Origin: Candidatus Heimdallarchaeota archaeon
Lineage (GTDB): Archaea; Asgardarchaeota; Heimdallarchaeia; Heimdallarchaeales; Kariarchaeaceae
Assembly: GCA_030668165.1 (NCBI GenBank)
Contig: DAOUUM010000201.1
Location: forward strand, 1-5,955
Direction of reading: 5' to 3'
DNA length: 5,955 nt
Every line of letters begins with the position of its first letter. Within the stretch, counting starts at the first letter, position 1. Below, piece by piece: positions 1 to 5,381 of this stretch. The notes below the pieces were generated by a model. That model worked only from the letters and a program-made list of their open reading frames with translations. It had not been told where the DNA came from and ran no database searches. The translations under genes were made by a program, and so were the position numbers.

Positions 1-416
1 CGTGCTTTTCTTCGTTCCAACAGATCTTGCAATTCATTTGTCGCAGATCCAGATTTTTCACCTGATGAACTTTGTTCAGGTTGGGTTTGCTGATCACCCA
101 GGGTTGCAGTTAGTTCCTGACTCGGTGTGCTGAAACTTTCCTGCATAGGTTGTGTGGTCTTCTCTGCGGTATTCACATCCATGAAACTTGCAGAACTTGA
201 TCCAGGATCAAACATATCCAAAGATTGAATGATTTCCTTCACTAGGCTCTTCAATGTGGGATTCATATCAGACATAAATTGTGCATAACCCGATTTAATC
301 TCATTTAAAAAATGCAATCCGGTTTCATAGTCTTTCGACACGAATGAAGATAGTGCCTGGATTATGAATAGTTTCATCATCTTATCTCCGGGCATCGGTG
401 AAGCTTGTCCAAACAT
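1..416 (-). CDS. Unrecognised protein, N-terminal 138 residues (runs off window)
   Basis: An open minus-strand frame starts at ATG 416-414 and stays open for 138 codons to the left edge, so the C-terminus is missing. I do not recognise a family. Residues about 11-68 look like a compact helical domain (KLFIIQALSSFVSKDYETG, then SLVKEIIQSLDMF). Residues about 70-125 are a low-complexity Ser/Thr/Gln/Pro/Glu-rich linker, and the visible end returns to a charged helix (ELQDLLERRKA). There is no signal peptide or membrane segment in the visible part. A TATA-like box (441-450 on the opposite strand) lies 25-34 bases before the ATG, which supports this start and a very short leader. It is divergent from the small gene at 541. 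The helical-domain/linker/helix layout would suit an adaptor or scaffold protein, but that is only an inference. Confidence 0.7.
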   Translation of the reverse strand, partial: MFGQASPMPGDKMMKLFIIQALSSFVSKDYETGLHFLNEIKSGYAQFMSDMNPTLKSLVKEIIQSLDMFDPGSSSASFMDVNTAEKTTQPMQESFSTPSQELTATLGDQQTQPEQSSSGEKSGSATNELQDLLERRKA

Positions 417-440
417 TATATTCCATATATGATAAGTTAG

Positions 441-450
441 TATAATAAAG
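441..450 (-). promoter_or_regulatory. TATA-like box for the left-edge minus-strand gene
   Basis: Read on the minus strand this is CTTTATTATA, ending 25 bases before the ATG at 416. This is the distance expected of an archaeal promoter feeding a leaderless or short-leader transcript. Assigned by sequence and spacing only. Confidence 0.5.
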
Positions 451-456
451 ATTTGT

Positions 457-474
457 GAATCAAATAATTGATTC
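457..474. promoter_or_regulatory. Perfect 7-4-7 inverted repeat in a divergent promoter
   Basis: GAATCAA-ATAA-TTGATTC is a perfect dyad with 7-base arms and a 4-base spacer. It lies just upstream of the minus-strand TATA-like box (441-450) and about 37 bases upstream of the plus-strand one (511-518). This is the layout of an operator bound by a dimeric winged-helix or helix-turn-helix regulator acting on both divergent genes. A hairpin in RNA is less likely because it sits upstream of both inferred transcription starts. Confidence 0.45.
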
Positions 475-510
475 TCCATCCTTCACTTATAATTCAGTCA
501 TCACCCATTC

Positions 511-518
511 TTTATATT
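511..518 (+). promoter_or_regulatory. TATA-like box for the small gene at 541
   Basis: TTTATATT ends 22 bases before ATG 541. This spacing places the transcript start at or next to the start codon and supports 541 rather than the TTG at 538. Confidence 0.5.
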
Positions 519-540
519 CTAGAAGTGACAACTAGTATTG

Positions 541-771
541 ATGGAAAAAGATGAATTGATCCTGATGTTAAGAAATCAATTTGGCATTTATCTCAGAGGT
601 GAGGCGGAAGAAAGTGCATTTGACCATACAATGAAGATTCTTGAGAGAGTCAAGATTAGCAATGATATTGATGTATTCCGATCCTATCTTCACCTGTTAA
701 TTCTGGATTTGGACAAGAGAATAGGTAATTTATCCTCAAAAATAGAAAATCTCAATAGTAAAAACAATTAA
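541..771 (+). CDS. Small unrecognised helical protein (76 aa)
   Basis: The ATG at 541 is preferred over the in-frame TTG at 538 because the TATA-like box at 511-518 would give a transcript starting about there. The product has 76 residues, is charged and predicted almost wholly helical, and has no membrane segment, cysteine motif or signal peptide. The C-terminal third (from about SYLHLLILDLDKRIGNL onward) has leucine/isoleucine spacing typical of a short coiled coil, which suggests a dimer or a partner-binding protein. I do not recognise the family. It is divergent from the left-edge gene with a shared dyad between them, and the ferredoxin-MBL remnant begins 25 bases after its stop, so the two may once have been co-transcribed. 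Confidence 0.65.
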   Translation: MEKDELILMLRNQFGIYLRGEAEESAFDHTMKILERVKISNDIDVFRSYLHLLILDLDKRIGNLSSKIENLNSKNN

Positions 772-796
772 TAATTGGTATCATATTAGTATACGT

Positions 797-1126
797 GTGG
801 CCAACTATCGGCAAAAATTGAGTGGAAATATTGATGGAGATTACTTTGTGGATGATAAATGCATCAACTGTGATAATTGTAGTGAATTAGCGCCTGAAGT
901 ATTTACAGAAAAAGATGGTTTCTCGGTTGTTTTCCAACAGCTAGTGGATGCGGATGTCGAGGAAAGGACTCTGTAGGCGATTATTTCCTGTCCCACAGGA
1001 TCAATTGATTATGATTTTGAATGGGTATTGCCAGGACATGGCAGATCTTTTCATTTGGGTATTGCTAAAATGAGAACTGAACTGGTTGAATTTGTAAAAC
1101 AGATTAAAAAATCAAATTATTGGTAA
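797..1126 (+). pseudogene. Broken ferredoxin / metallo-beta-lactamase fusion gene remnant
   Basis: One frame from GTG 797 to TAA 1124-1126 reads as a damaged fusion. Codons 1-71 match a [4Fe-4S] ferredoxin module: DGDYFVDDKCINCDNC, APEVF, then SCPTGSI, with cysteines at codons 22, 25, 28 and 65. Codons 72-109 match the C-terminal end of an MBL-fold hydrolase (FEWVLPGHGRSFHL, then a closing amphipathic helix); the His of PGHG is a typical late metal-site residue. Two defects are visible. TAG at 974-976 (codon 60) falls between the third and fourth cysteines. The frame also passes directly from CPTGSID to YDFEWVLPGHG, so the HxHxDH-type core of the hydrolase, roughly 150 residues in intact fusions as I recall them, is absent. 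A working copy would be a soluble redox-linked hydrolase; its substrate is unknown to me. The start could be elsewhere, since the frame is open upstream of 797. Confidence 0.75.
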
Positions 1127-1140
1127 TATCTAGAGTCATA

Positions 1141-1150
1141 TTATATTTAT
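1141..1150 (+). promoter_or_regulatory. TATA-like box for the GIY-YIG gene
   Basis: TTATATTTAT ends 17 bases before ATG 1168 and 26 before ATG 1177. A GAGG at 1161-1164 could serve as a weak ribosome-binding site, better spaced for 1177. The site supports independent transcription of the nuclease gene from the remnant upstream. Confidence 0.4.
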
Positions 1151-1167
1151 AATACTATGAGAGGAAT

Positions 1168-1434
1168 ATGATTGTAATGTCATTTGTAGTCTATATGTTA
1201 GAATTGAGTGATAATACCATATATACTGGCTATACAAAGAATGTTGACAATAGAATAGCTCAACACAGTAAAGGTACAGGGAGTAAATATGTTCGATCAA
1301 GATTACCCTTCGTTCTTGCATATCTGGAGCATTTTAACACCAGATCTGATGCAATGAGACGGGAGATTCAGATTAAAAAGTATTCTAGGAAGAGAAAATT
1401 AGAGATGATTGGAATATACGCGAATGGTAGTTGA
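1168..1434 (+). CDS. Small GIY-YIG nuclease-domain protein (YhbQ/UPF0213-like)
   Basis: The 88-residue product is almost only a GIY-YIG fold. The first strand is VVYML (Y9), followed by the paired motif IYTGYT (Y19, G21), then helix NVDNRIAQHSKG with R29 and H33, the GSKYVRSRLP loop, and the helix RRE (metal-binding Glu about E66) ahead of KKYSRKRKLEMI. All the usual catalytic positions of the small stand-alone family are present and the length is normal, so it should be active. Relatives cut branched or flap-like DNA or have unknown roles in DNA metabolism; no partner domain is attached here. The start may be ATG 1168 or ATG 1177; the fold begins at residue 6, so both give a full domain. A T-rich tract follows the stop. 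Confidence 0.9.
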   Translation: MIVMSFVVYMLELSDNTIYTGYTKNVDNRIAQHSKGTGSKYVRSRLPFVLAYLEHFNTRSDAMRREIQIKKYSRKRKLEMIGIYANGS

Positions 1435-1459
1435 ATTGGTTTAATTTGTGCATTCTACA

Positions 1460-1488
1460 CTTTTTGAGCTTTTTTTGAGCTCAATTTC
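1460..1488 (+). terminator. T-tract terminator with TTGAGCT repeats
   Basis: Downstream of the GIY-YIG stop are runs of five and seven T, as expected for archaeal intrinsic termination. Within them TTGAGCT occurs twice (1464-1470 and 1475-1481), and TTGAGCTCAA (1475-1484) is a perfect 10-base palindrome. Because the next TATA-like box starts at 1489, the palindrome may also be a regulator site for the following gene. Confidence 0.45.
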
Positions 1489-1497
1489 TTTAAATAA
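1489..1497 (+). promoter_or_regulatory. TATA-like box for the surface-protein gene
   Basis: CTTTAAATA lies 32 bases before ATG 1530 and overlaps ATG 1497. A promoter here would start the transcript at about 1520, so translation should begin at 1530 rather than 1497. AGGA at 1517-1520 is only a weak ribosome-binding candidate. Confidence 0.45.
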
Positions 1498-1529
1498 TGA
1501 TTGATACATATTATTTAGGAAGACAACAA

Positions 1530-2510
1530 ATGAAGTTCCACAAATTTATTCTAACCACATTACTACTAGTTCTGATAACTAGTGTCGCTGTAAGTTCTGC
1601 CGCACCAGATAACAGGCCAAGAGACAGTCCAAGAGGTGAAAGACCCGCTGGAATTGCAGTAAATGGATTTAACAGTAGTACTTCTAATTTAGAGGTGACT
1701 GGAGACCTATTTATTGATGACGGAATTGTTCTGACAATCAATGTTCAAAGCACACAGACCATTACAAGACCAGATGGAGAGGTGATTGAACCAAGCCGTG
1801 AAAATGAGATGACTATAATTCTTACTCAATTAGTTGAGTTTGAGGACACCACTGCCAACGGTTATTCTGATGATGATGTCGTTGTATCAACTTATTTACT
1901 AAATGAGAATTCACTCAATGATGTCGAATATAGTGTTGAAGATGAGATGGTATTATACCGAATAACCTCAATCGATGGTGTATTTAAAATGGTAGTTGAG
2001 GTGAATCAGACAAATGATCTGCCCCATGATTGGAAATGGTCGGTAACACTTGACTATCCCTATGAATCATCCACATCAAGTATTGCAATGATCCACGAAT
2101 ATTACATGGAAAGAACCTATGTTCGAGTGCGTGAGCAGGTACAAATGGGAAACCTGACTGGTAATACATTTACTTATCAGAATCGTACCATGGTGAATAA
2201 TGAATCAGGTATTCCTCTGAGATTTGCTTGGGATGATTATGCAGTTGTTGACGGTGTTGAGGAAAATGTTACAGCAACCACTCTCAATGATGTATTCGCA
2301 TTATCAGTTGTTCAGGGTGACGTTATTGAATATGATCCAAATCTGGGTATTGAAATTCAGGACCTTGTAGAATTGGATGATTATTTCGCAGCTGAATTTG
2401 GAAGTTTCTTCGAATCTCTGCCCACACCAACCATAACAACTCTTGCAATTACCTTTGGTGTTATTGCGGCCATATCTATTGTAAACATTTTGATAAAAAA
2501 GAGAAAATGA
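1530..2510 (+). CDS. Exported surface protein with C-terminal membrane anchor
   Basis: The 326-residue product (start ATG 1530) opens with a signal peptide: MKFHK, a hydrophobic stretch ILTTLLLVLITSVAV, and a likely cleavage region SSAA near residue 24. The start at 1497 would add 11 polar residues before it and would overlap the TATA-like box. The mature part is acidic, rich in Asp, Glu, Thr and beta-strand-type sequence, with no cysteines and six N-x-S/T sequons (NSS, NQT, NLT, NRT, NES, NVT) that fit archaeal N-glycosylation. A proline/threonine spacer precedes one membrane helix at residues about 303-322, and KKRK closes the protein on the cytoplasmic side. It is therefore a type I membrane protein with a large outer domain. 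I do not recognise the domain, and I see no protease or metal motif. The winged-helix membrane protein gene follows after 59 bases with no clear terminator, suggesting co-transcription. Confidence 0.85.
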   Translation: MKFHKFILTTLLLVLITSVAVSSAAPDNRPRDSPRGERPAGIAVNGFNSSTSNLEVTGDLFIDDGIVLTINVQSTQTITRPDGEVIEPSRENEMTIILTQLVEFEDTTANGYSDDDVVVSTYLLNENSLNDVEYSVEDEMVLYRITSIDGVFKMVVEVNQTNDLPHDWKWSVTLDYPYESSTSSIAMIHEYYMERTYVRVREQVQMGNLTGNTFTYQNRTMVNNESGIPLRFAWDDYAVVDGVEENVTATTLNDVFALSVVQGDVIEYDPNLGIEIQDLVELDDYFAAEFGSFFESLPTPTITTLAITFGVIAAISIVNILIKKRK

Positions 2511-2569
2511 CTTATTGAATTATCACACAATTGAAAAAGAGAAAAACTAATCCTCGTTAAACAGATTAA

Positions 2570-3409
2570 TTGGTGATCATTATAGATGAGATAAAAACGG
2601 TTGATAGTTCAATTAATTTCGAGTATATTGATCGGATTAAAAATAAACACAGAAAGGCTATTTTACTCTCCCTCTATAAATCCCCACAACATTACAAAGA
2701 ATTGGTCTCACTCACAAATCTCAAACCAGGTTCTATATATCACCATTTGGGTGTTCTCGAACCCCTGGCTAGAAAATCAGATCACGGACTTTACGAGATA
2801 ACTAGTTTGGGAGTTGATTTATTAGAGGCATTAAATCTGGTTCAAAAACAAAAACCCAAAATTTCCGAACAGAAGGATCCAATAGAGATTAGTTCCGACT
2901 CACAAGATAACCTGCTGGTAAATATCTGGATAGGCAAGATCAATTATATTCTGATTTTATTTACCTTAATTATCGCCTCAGGTCTGACCTATTTTGGGGT
3001 AGCTCTTGCAGGAAGTGCTCTGTATCCCATTGGTGATTGGAGAATTGTTCTGATATTTGATGCTCTTGCATTTTTGCTAGGATGGTCGGCTTATTATTTC
3101 AGTGAAATTTTAACGGTTAAAAATAGAATATACAATATTATTAAATTCACCATAGCAATCAGGGTGCTCTCTATGTTGCCTGGCGCAATTGTAGGATTAT
3201 CTCTGTTCATTCTTTTTGTATTTGGGATAACTCCGAGTGATTCTTTTTATCCCTGGTTGATGGGAGTCACCACAATCCTGGGATATATCTTGGCTGCATC
3301 GGGTCTTTACTATTTGAGAGGTCGAGACAGGGCCATGTCCCTTTTAATATCTGGAATTGCTGCTTCCATAGATGTTTTATTTGGATTAATAGTATTCTTT
3401 TCCTTTTGA
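2570..3409 (+). CDS. Winged-helix protein with five membrane helices
   Basis: The 279-residue product has an ArsR-like winged helix at residues about 22-92: HRKAILLSLYKSPQHYKEL, recognition helix KPGSIYHHLGVLEPL, and wing GLYEIT. A charged linker follows (93-122), then five predicted membrane helices at about 125-148, 157-178, 192-220, 229-250 and 256-279. It is thus a membrane-tethered DNA-binding protein, probably a regulator sensing something at the membrane; the ligand and target are unknown. Start: no ATG exists near the N-terminus, so TTG 2570 or GTG 2573 must serve. The gene lies 59 bases after the surface-protein gene on the same strand. Its stop is two bases from the stop of the convergent KH gene, whose T-rich 3' end on this strand could act as its terminator. 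Confidence 0.85.
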   Translation: MVIIIDEIKTVDSSINFEYIDRIKNKHRKAILLSLYKSPQHYKELVSLTNLKPGSIYHHLGVLEPLARKSDHGLYEITSLGVDLLEALNLVQKQKPKISEQKDPIEISSDSQDNLLVNIWIGKINYILILFTLIIASGLTYFGVALAGSALYPIGDWRIVLIFDALAFLLGWSAYYFSEILTVKNRIYNIIKFTIAIRVLSMLPGAIVGLSLFILFVFGITPSDSFYPWLMGVTTILGYILAASGLYYLRGRDRAMSLLISGIAASIDVLFGLIVFFSF

Positions 3410-3411
3410 AT

Positions 3412-4206
3412 CTATTCTATATTTTCTTCTGTTTCAGATTCTTCTTTCTTTTCTTCTATTTCAGATTCTTCTTTATTTTCTTCTGTTTCAGATTCTTCTT
3501 TCTTCTCAGCATCTTTTTCTTCTTCAAAATCTTTGAAGATATCTTCCTCTTCTTTATCAGATTCTTTTTCAAATTTCTCAATCATTTCTTCTAGTGGTTC
3601 ATCATCTTCGGTGGATTTCCAGAGTTTATCCTCTCCATCTTTCTCATCCTTCTTCTGCTGCTCCAATACACCCAAGACACTTTCAATTGGTGATCCAGTA
3701 ATTATTTTAGTAACAGCATCTCTACCCACCTGCAATTCCTCATACGTACCTATCAAAGATACGGTATTACCAGATACAACAAGATTGATAGAAGTTAATT
3801 CTTCAATAGTTTTCTTGGTTATTCCCTTCTTTCCAATAATTCTACCCTTGATTCTTTGGTATTGACTTCTTGAATTTCCCTTGATATAGGATTTTAATCT
3901 AATTACTTCCAAAAAGTAATCATCGCTGATAAGTTTTAGGGCAAGCTGATGTGAAAACCCTCTACCAATTGCCTTAACAATGTTGCTGGCCTTTATCAAC
4001 ATAATTGGATCCTTTAAATCCTTGTTTGGTCTAACTTCGACCTCACCAGTATCTGAATCAATAATGATTTTTGTTAGAGTATCATTTTCAATTTTTTCTC
4101 TATTTACGCCTTTAACTCCAATTACGGGCCCAATTCGATTTAATGGGATTCTTAAATATTGAGATGATTCATGTGTGAAATTAGTGGATTGATCATTATC
4201 TGTCAT
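3412..4206 (-). CDS. Dim2/Pno1-like KH-domain protein with long acidic tail
   Basis: The 264-residue product carries two KH domains. KH1 (about 17-82) has IGPVIGVKGVNREKIE with GVKG at 30-33. KH2 (about 98-165) has KGRIIGKKGITKKTIEEL with GKKG at 125-128, then the diagnostic VSGNTVSLIGTYEELQVGR and GSPIESVLGVLE. This is the archaeal Dim2/Pno1 family, RNA-binding factors for 3'-end maturation of 16S rRNA and partners of Nob1 and translation factors. From about residue 170 the protein is a highly charged Glu/Lys/Asp tail of some 90 residues, ending in three 9-residue repeats (EESETEENK type) encoded by three 27-bp DNA repeats. Family members often stop soon after KH2, so the tail is an extension. 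ATG 4206 is supported by TATA-like boxes upstream. The RIO1 gene lies upstream on the same strand, a common archaeal order. Confidence 0.9.
   Translation of the reverse strand: MTDNDQSTNFTHESSQYLRIPLNRIGPVIGVKGVNREKIENDTLTKIIIDSDTGEVEVRPNKDLKDPIMLIKASNIVKAIGRGFSHQLALKLISDDYFLEVIRLKSYIKGNSRSQYQRIKGRIIGKKGITKKTIEELTSINLVVSGNTVSLIGTYEELQVGRDAVTKIITGSPIESVLGVLEQQKKDEKDGEDKLWKSTEDDEPLEEMIEKFEKESDKEEEDIFKDFEEEKDAEKKEESETEENKEESEIEEKKEESETEENIE
3421..3501. repeat. Three tandem 27-bp repeats inside the KH gene
   Basis: Units occupy 3421-3447, 3448-3474 and 3475-3501. Units 1 and 3 are identical; unit 2 differs at its first and eleventh bases. Being nine codons long, they keep the frame and add copies of a Glu/Ser/Thr/Lys peptide at the C-terminus of the KH protein. 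The plus strand is pyrimidine-rich (T/C) and could help end transcription from the convergent gene. Confidence 0.9.
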
Positions 4207-4226
4207 GATACTTACTCTATATTACA

Positions 4227-4247
4227 AAATATAAACCTCTATAAATA
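4227..4247 (-). promoter_or_regulatory. TATA-like boxes before the KH gene
   Basis: On the minus strand TTTATATTT covers 4234-4226 and TTATTTATAGA covers 4249-4239, about 20-45 bases before ATG 4206. Either could place a transcript start near the ATG. This suggests the KH gene has its own promoter and is not only read through from RIO1. Confidence 0.4.
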
Positions 4248-4406
4248 ACTAATTAACGCGCATGAGTGAAAGTGTATTGCACTTACTTTTATGTGTTATA
4301 ATTTCAAACACAATGGACAGTTCTCTGAACCATGTATTAGATATACATTCATAGTATTTGAATCCTTAGCACACTGCATTAAAAGTGAAAATAACGGAAA
4401 ATTAGA

Positions 4407-4423
4407 AAATTGTAATACAATTT
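4407..4423 (-). terminator. Dyad and T-rich stretch downstream of RIO1
   Basis: AAATTGTA-A-TACAATTT is a perfect 8-base inverted repeat around one base, 45 bases past the RIO1 stop. Read on the minus strand it is followed by a T-rich stretch (TCTAATTTTCC). It could be a weak hairpin terminator for RIO1 or a protein-binding dyad; the one-base centre would force the RNA stem to lose its innermost pair. Confidence 0.35.
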
Positions 4424-4467
4424 CCTACATACATCTTTATAACATCTATGGGGACTTTAGAGCCTAC

Positions 4468-5301
4468 TTATTTGTTCAAGGTTTCATAAATCAGTATTTC
4501 ATTCGCCTCAAAACCAGTGACCCATGTAAATATTTTATCCAAGGGAATAATATCAACGCCAAATCCCTGAAAATACTGATTGATATTGTTCAAGTCACGC
4601 AAAAGAAATTCACTTGATTTGGGATGATCTGTTAAGACCGCTTGGGAAACATCAATAATGAAAAACTCTTCCTTTACCTCATTGTACAATATATTGTATG
4701 CACTCAGGTCTGCATGGACCAATTTGGCATCCCTGTAAATTGTTCTGACAGTTTCAATCAAGTTCTTGTAGAGCTTTTTAGGTTTGTTGACATGGCAATC
4801 TCTTAGTAGTGGTAACACGGAATCACCCTCTCCCAAATATTCCATCAGCAATATATTTCTTTCAACATATATGGGCTGTGGAACCGGAACATCATGCTCT
4901 GCCATCCGTTTTAAATTCTTAAATTCCTTCTTTGCCCACATTTCAATAAATCCACTTCGTTTACCCCTTATTTTTTTAAATCTGTAATCTCCTTCTATGT
5001 AACCCCTCATCTTTTTGAAAGATGGAGCATCTATTCTAAATATTTTGATTGCAATTGATTCCTCTTTTGAAGTGGCAAAATATACATTGGCTTCCTTCCC
5101 AGTGGATATTGCCCCTTCCAATGCATCAAAATATCCCTTCGAAATCATTGAGAATAGTATTAATCTTGTTTTCTCATCAAATACTGTTTCAACTAGTTTT
5201 AACCGATCGTCATCTTTTTTGCGGACTCTATTCTCATCTATCTTCCTATCGATATGATCCAATTTATCAAAATCATAGCTGTCTTCTTTATTAGAATCCA
5301 T
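4468..5301 (-). CDS. rio1: RIO1-family atypical protein kinase/ATPase
   Basis: The 277-residue product has the full RIO kinase core: P-loop STGKEANVY (66-74), ATP-anchoring Lys in AIKIF (K86), the RIO1-type flexible region FKKMRGYIEGDYRF, a WAKKEFKNL helix, hinge MEYLG (153-157), catalytic loop LVHADLSAYN (D198, N203), and metal-binding IDVSQAV (D217, the residue that becomes phosphorylated in RIO enzymes). The WAKKEF element and STGKEANVY point to RIO1 rather than RIO2, and no RIO2-type N-terminal winged helix is present; residues 1-45 are a charged extension. The family acts as an ATPase that releases factors from the maturing small ribosomal subunit. ATG 5301 is followed at once by this charged leader. 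It is divergent from aIF2-beta, with the Dim2-like KH gene downstream, which agrees with a role in 30S assembly. Confidence 0.95.
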   Translation of the reverse strand: MDSNKEDSYDFDKLDHIDRKIDENRVRKKDDDRLKLVETVFDEKTRLILFSMISKGYFDALEGAISTGKEANVYFATSKEESIAIKIFRIDAPSFKKMRGYIEGDYRFKKIRGKRSGFIEMWAKKEFKNLKRMAEHDVPVPQPIYVERNILLMEYLGEGDSVLPLLRDCHVNKPKKLYKNLIETVRTIYRDAKLVHADLSAYNILYNEVKEEFFIIDVSQAVLTDHPKSSEFLLRDLNNINQYFQGFGVDIIPLDKIFTWVTGFEANEILIYETLNK

Positions 5302-5325
5302 TTACAGTAATCATTCATCTTCTGT

Positions 5326-5359
5326 CGTTTTTAATGTTCTAGTTCCAAAAGATAAAAAA
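5326..5359. promoter_or_regulatory. Divergent RIO1 / aIF2-beta promoter region
   Basis: Only 80 bases separate the two start codons. For aIF2-beta, CCAAAA followed by GATAAAAAA (5345-5359) resembles a BRE plus TATA box ending 22 bases before ATG 5382. For RIO1, ACATTAAAAACG on the minus strand (5337-5326) lies 25-36 bases before ATG 5301. Both imply short or absent leaders, and the two promoters nearly abut, so they may be co-regulated. Confidence 0.45.
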
Positions 5360-5381
5360 TGAACCTTAATATTTAGAATAT

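Larger units (their letters stand above)
4207..4467. other. Gap between RIO1 and KH genes with no convincing gene
   Basis: The 261 bases hold the KH promoter, a 17-base dyad at 4407-4423, a TATA-like CTTTATAA at 4435-4442 and only short open frames. A 27-codon minus-strand frame at 4379-4296 ends in ENCPLCLKL, and a 30-codon plus-strand frame lies at 4262-4354; neither has convincing support. I see no tRNA cloverleaf or other RNA gene. Confidence 0.5.

Noticed and set aside
974..976. TAG as a programmed pyrrolysine codon
   Set aside because: The same gene also lacks the hydrolase core, and TAG is used as a normal stop for the KH and aIF2-beta genes, so decay is the simpler reading. Kept only as a test in the findings.
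1497..1529. Upstream ATG 1497 as start of the surface protein
   Set aside because: It overlaps the TATA-like box and would put 11 polar residues in front of a clean signal peptide that begins at ATG 1530.
3421..3501. CRISPR-like repeats
   Set aside because: The three 27-bp units are contiguous with no spacers and keep the codon frame of the KH gene.
3406..3594. Plus-strand frame rich in Phe
   Set aside because: It is the antisense of the acidic repeat tail of the KH gene; the Phe-rich composition is just TTC/TTT from Glu/Lys codons on the other strand.
3533..3865. Plus-strand frame of 110 codons, Ser-rich
   Set aside because: It is antisense to the KH2 domain and the acidic tail, which are clearly the coding strand.
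4262..4354. 30-codon plus-strand frame starting ATGAGTGAA
   Set aside because: A TATA-like TATAAATA lies about 20 bases upstream, but that would start the transcript after the ATG; the peptide resembles nothing and overlaps the KH promoter region.
4291..4617. Plus-strand open frame of 108 codons
   Set aside because: Its second half lies antisense to the conserved C-terminus of the RIO1 kinase, and its sequence resembles no family and lacks a promoter in the right place.
5049..5294. Plus-strand frames of about 80 codons opposite the RIO1 N-terminus
   Set aside because: They are shadows of the RIO1 gene, whose P-loop and leader are on the minus strand.
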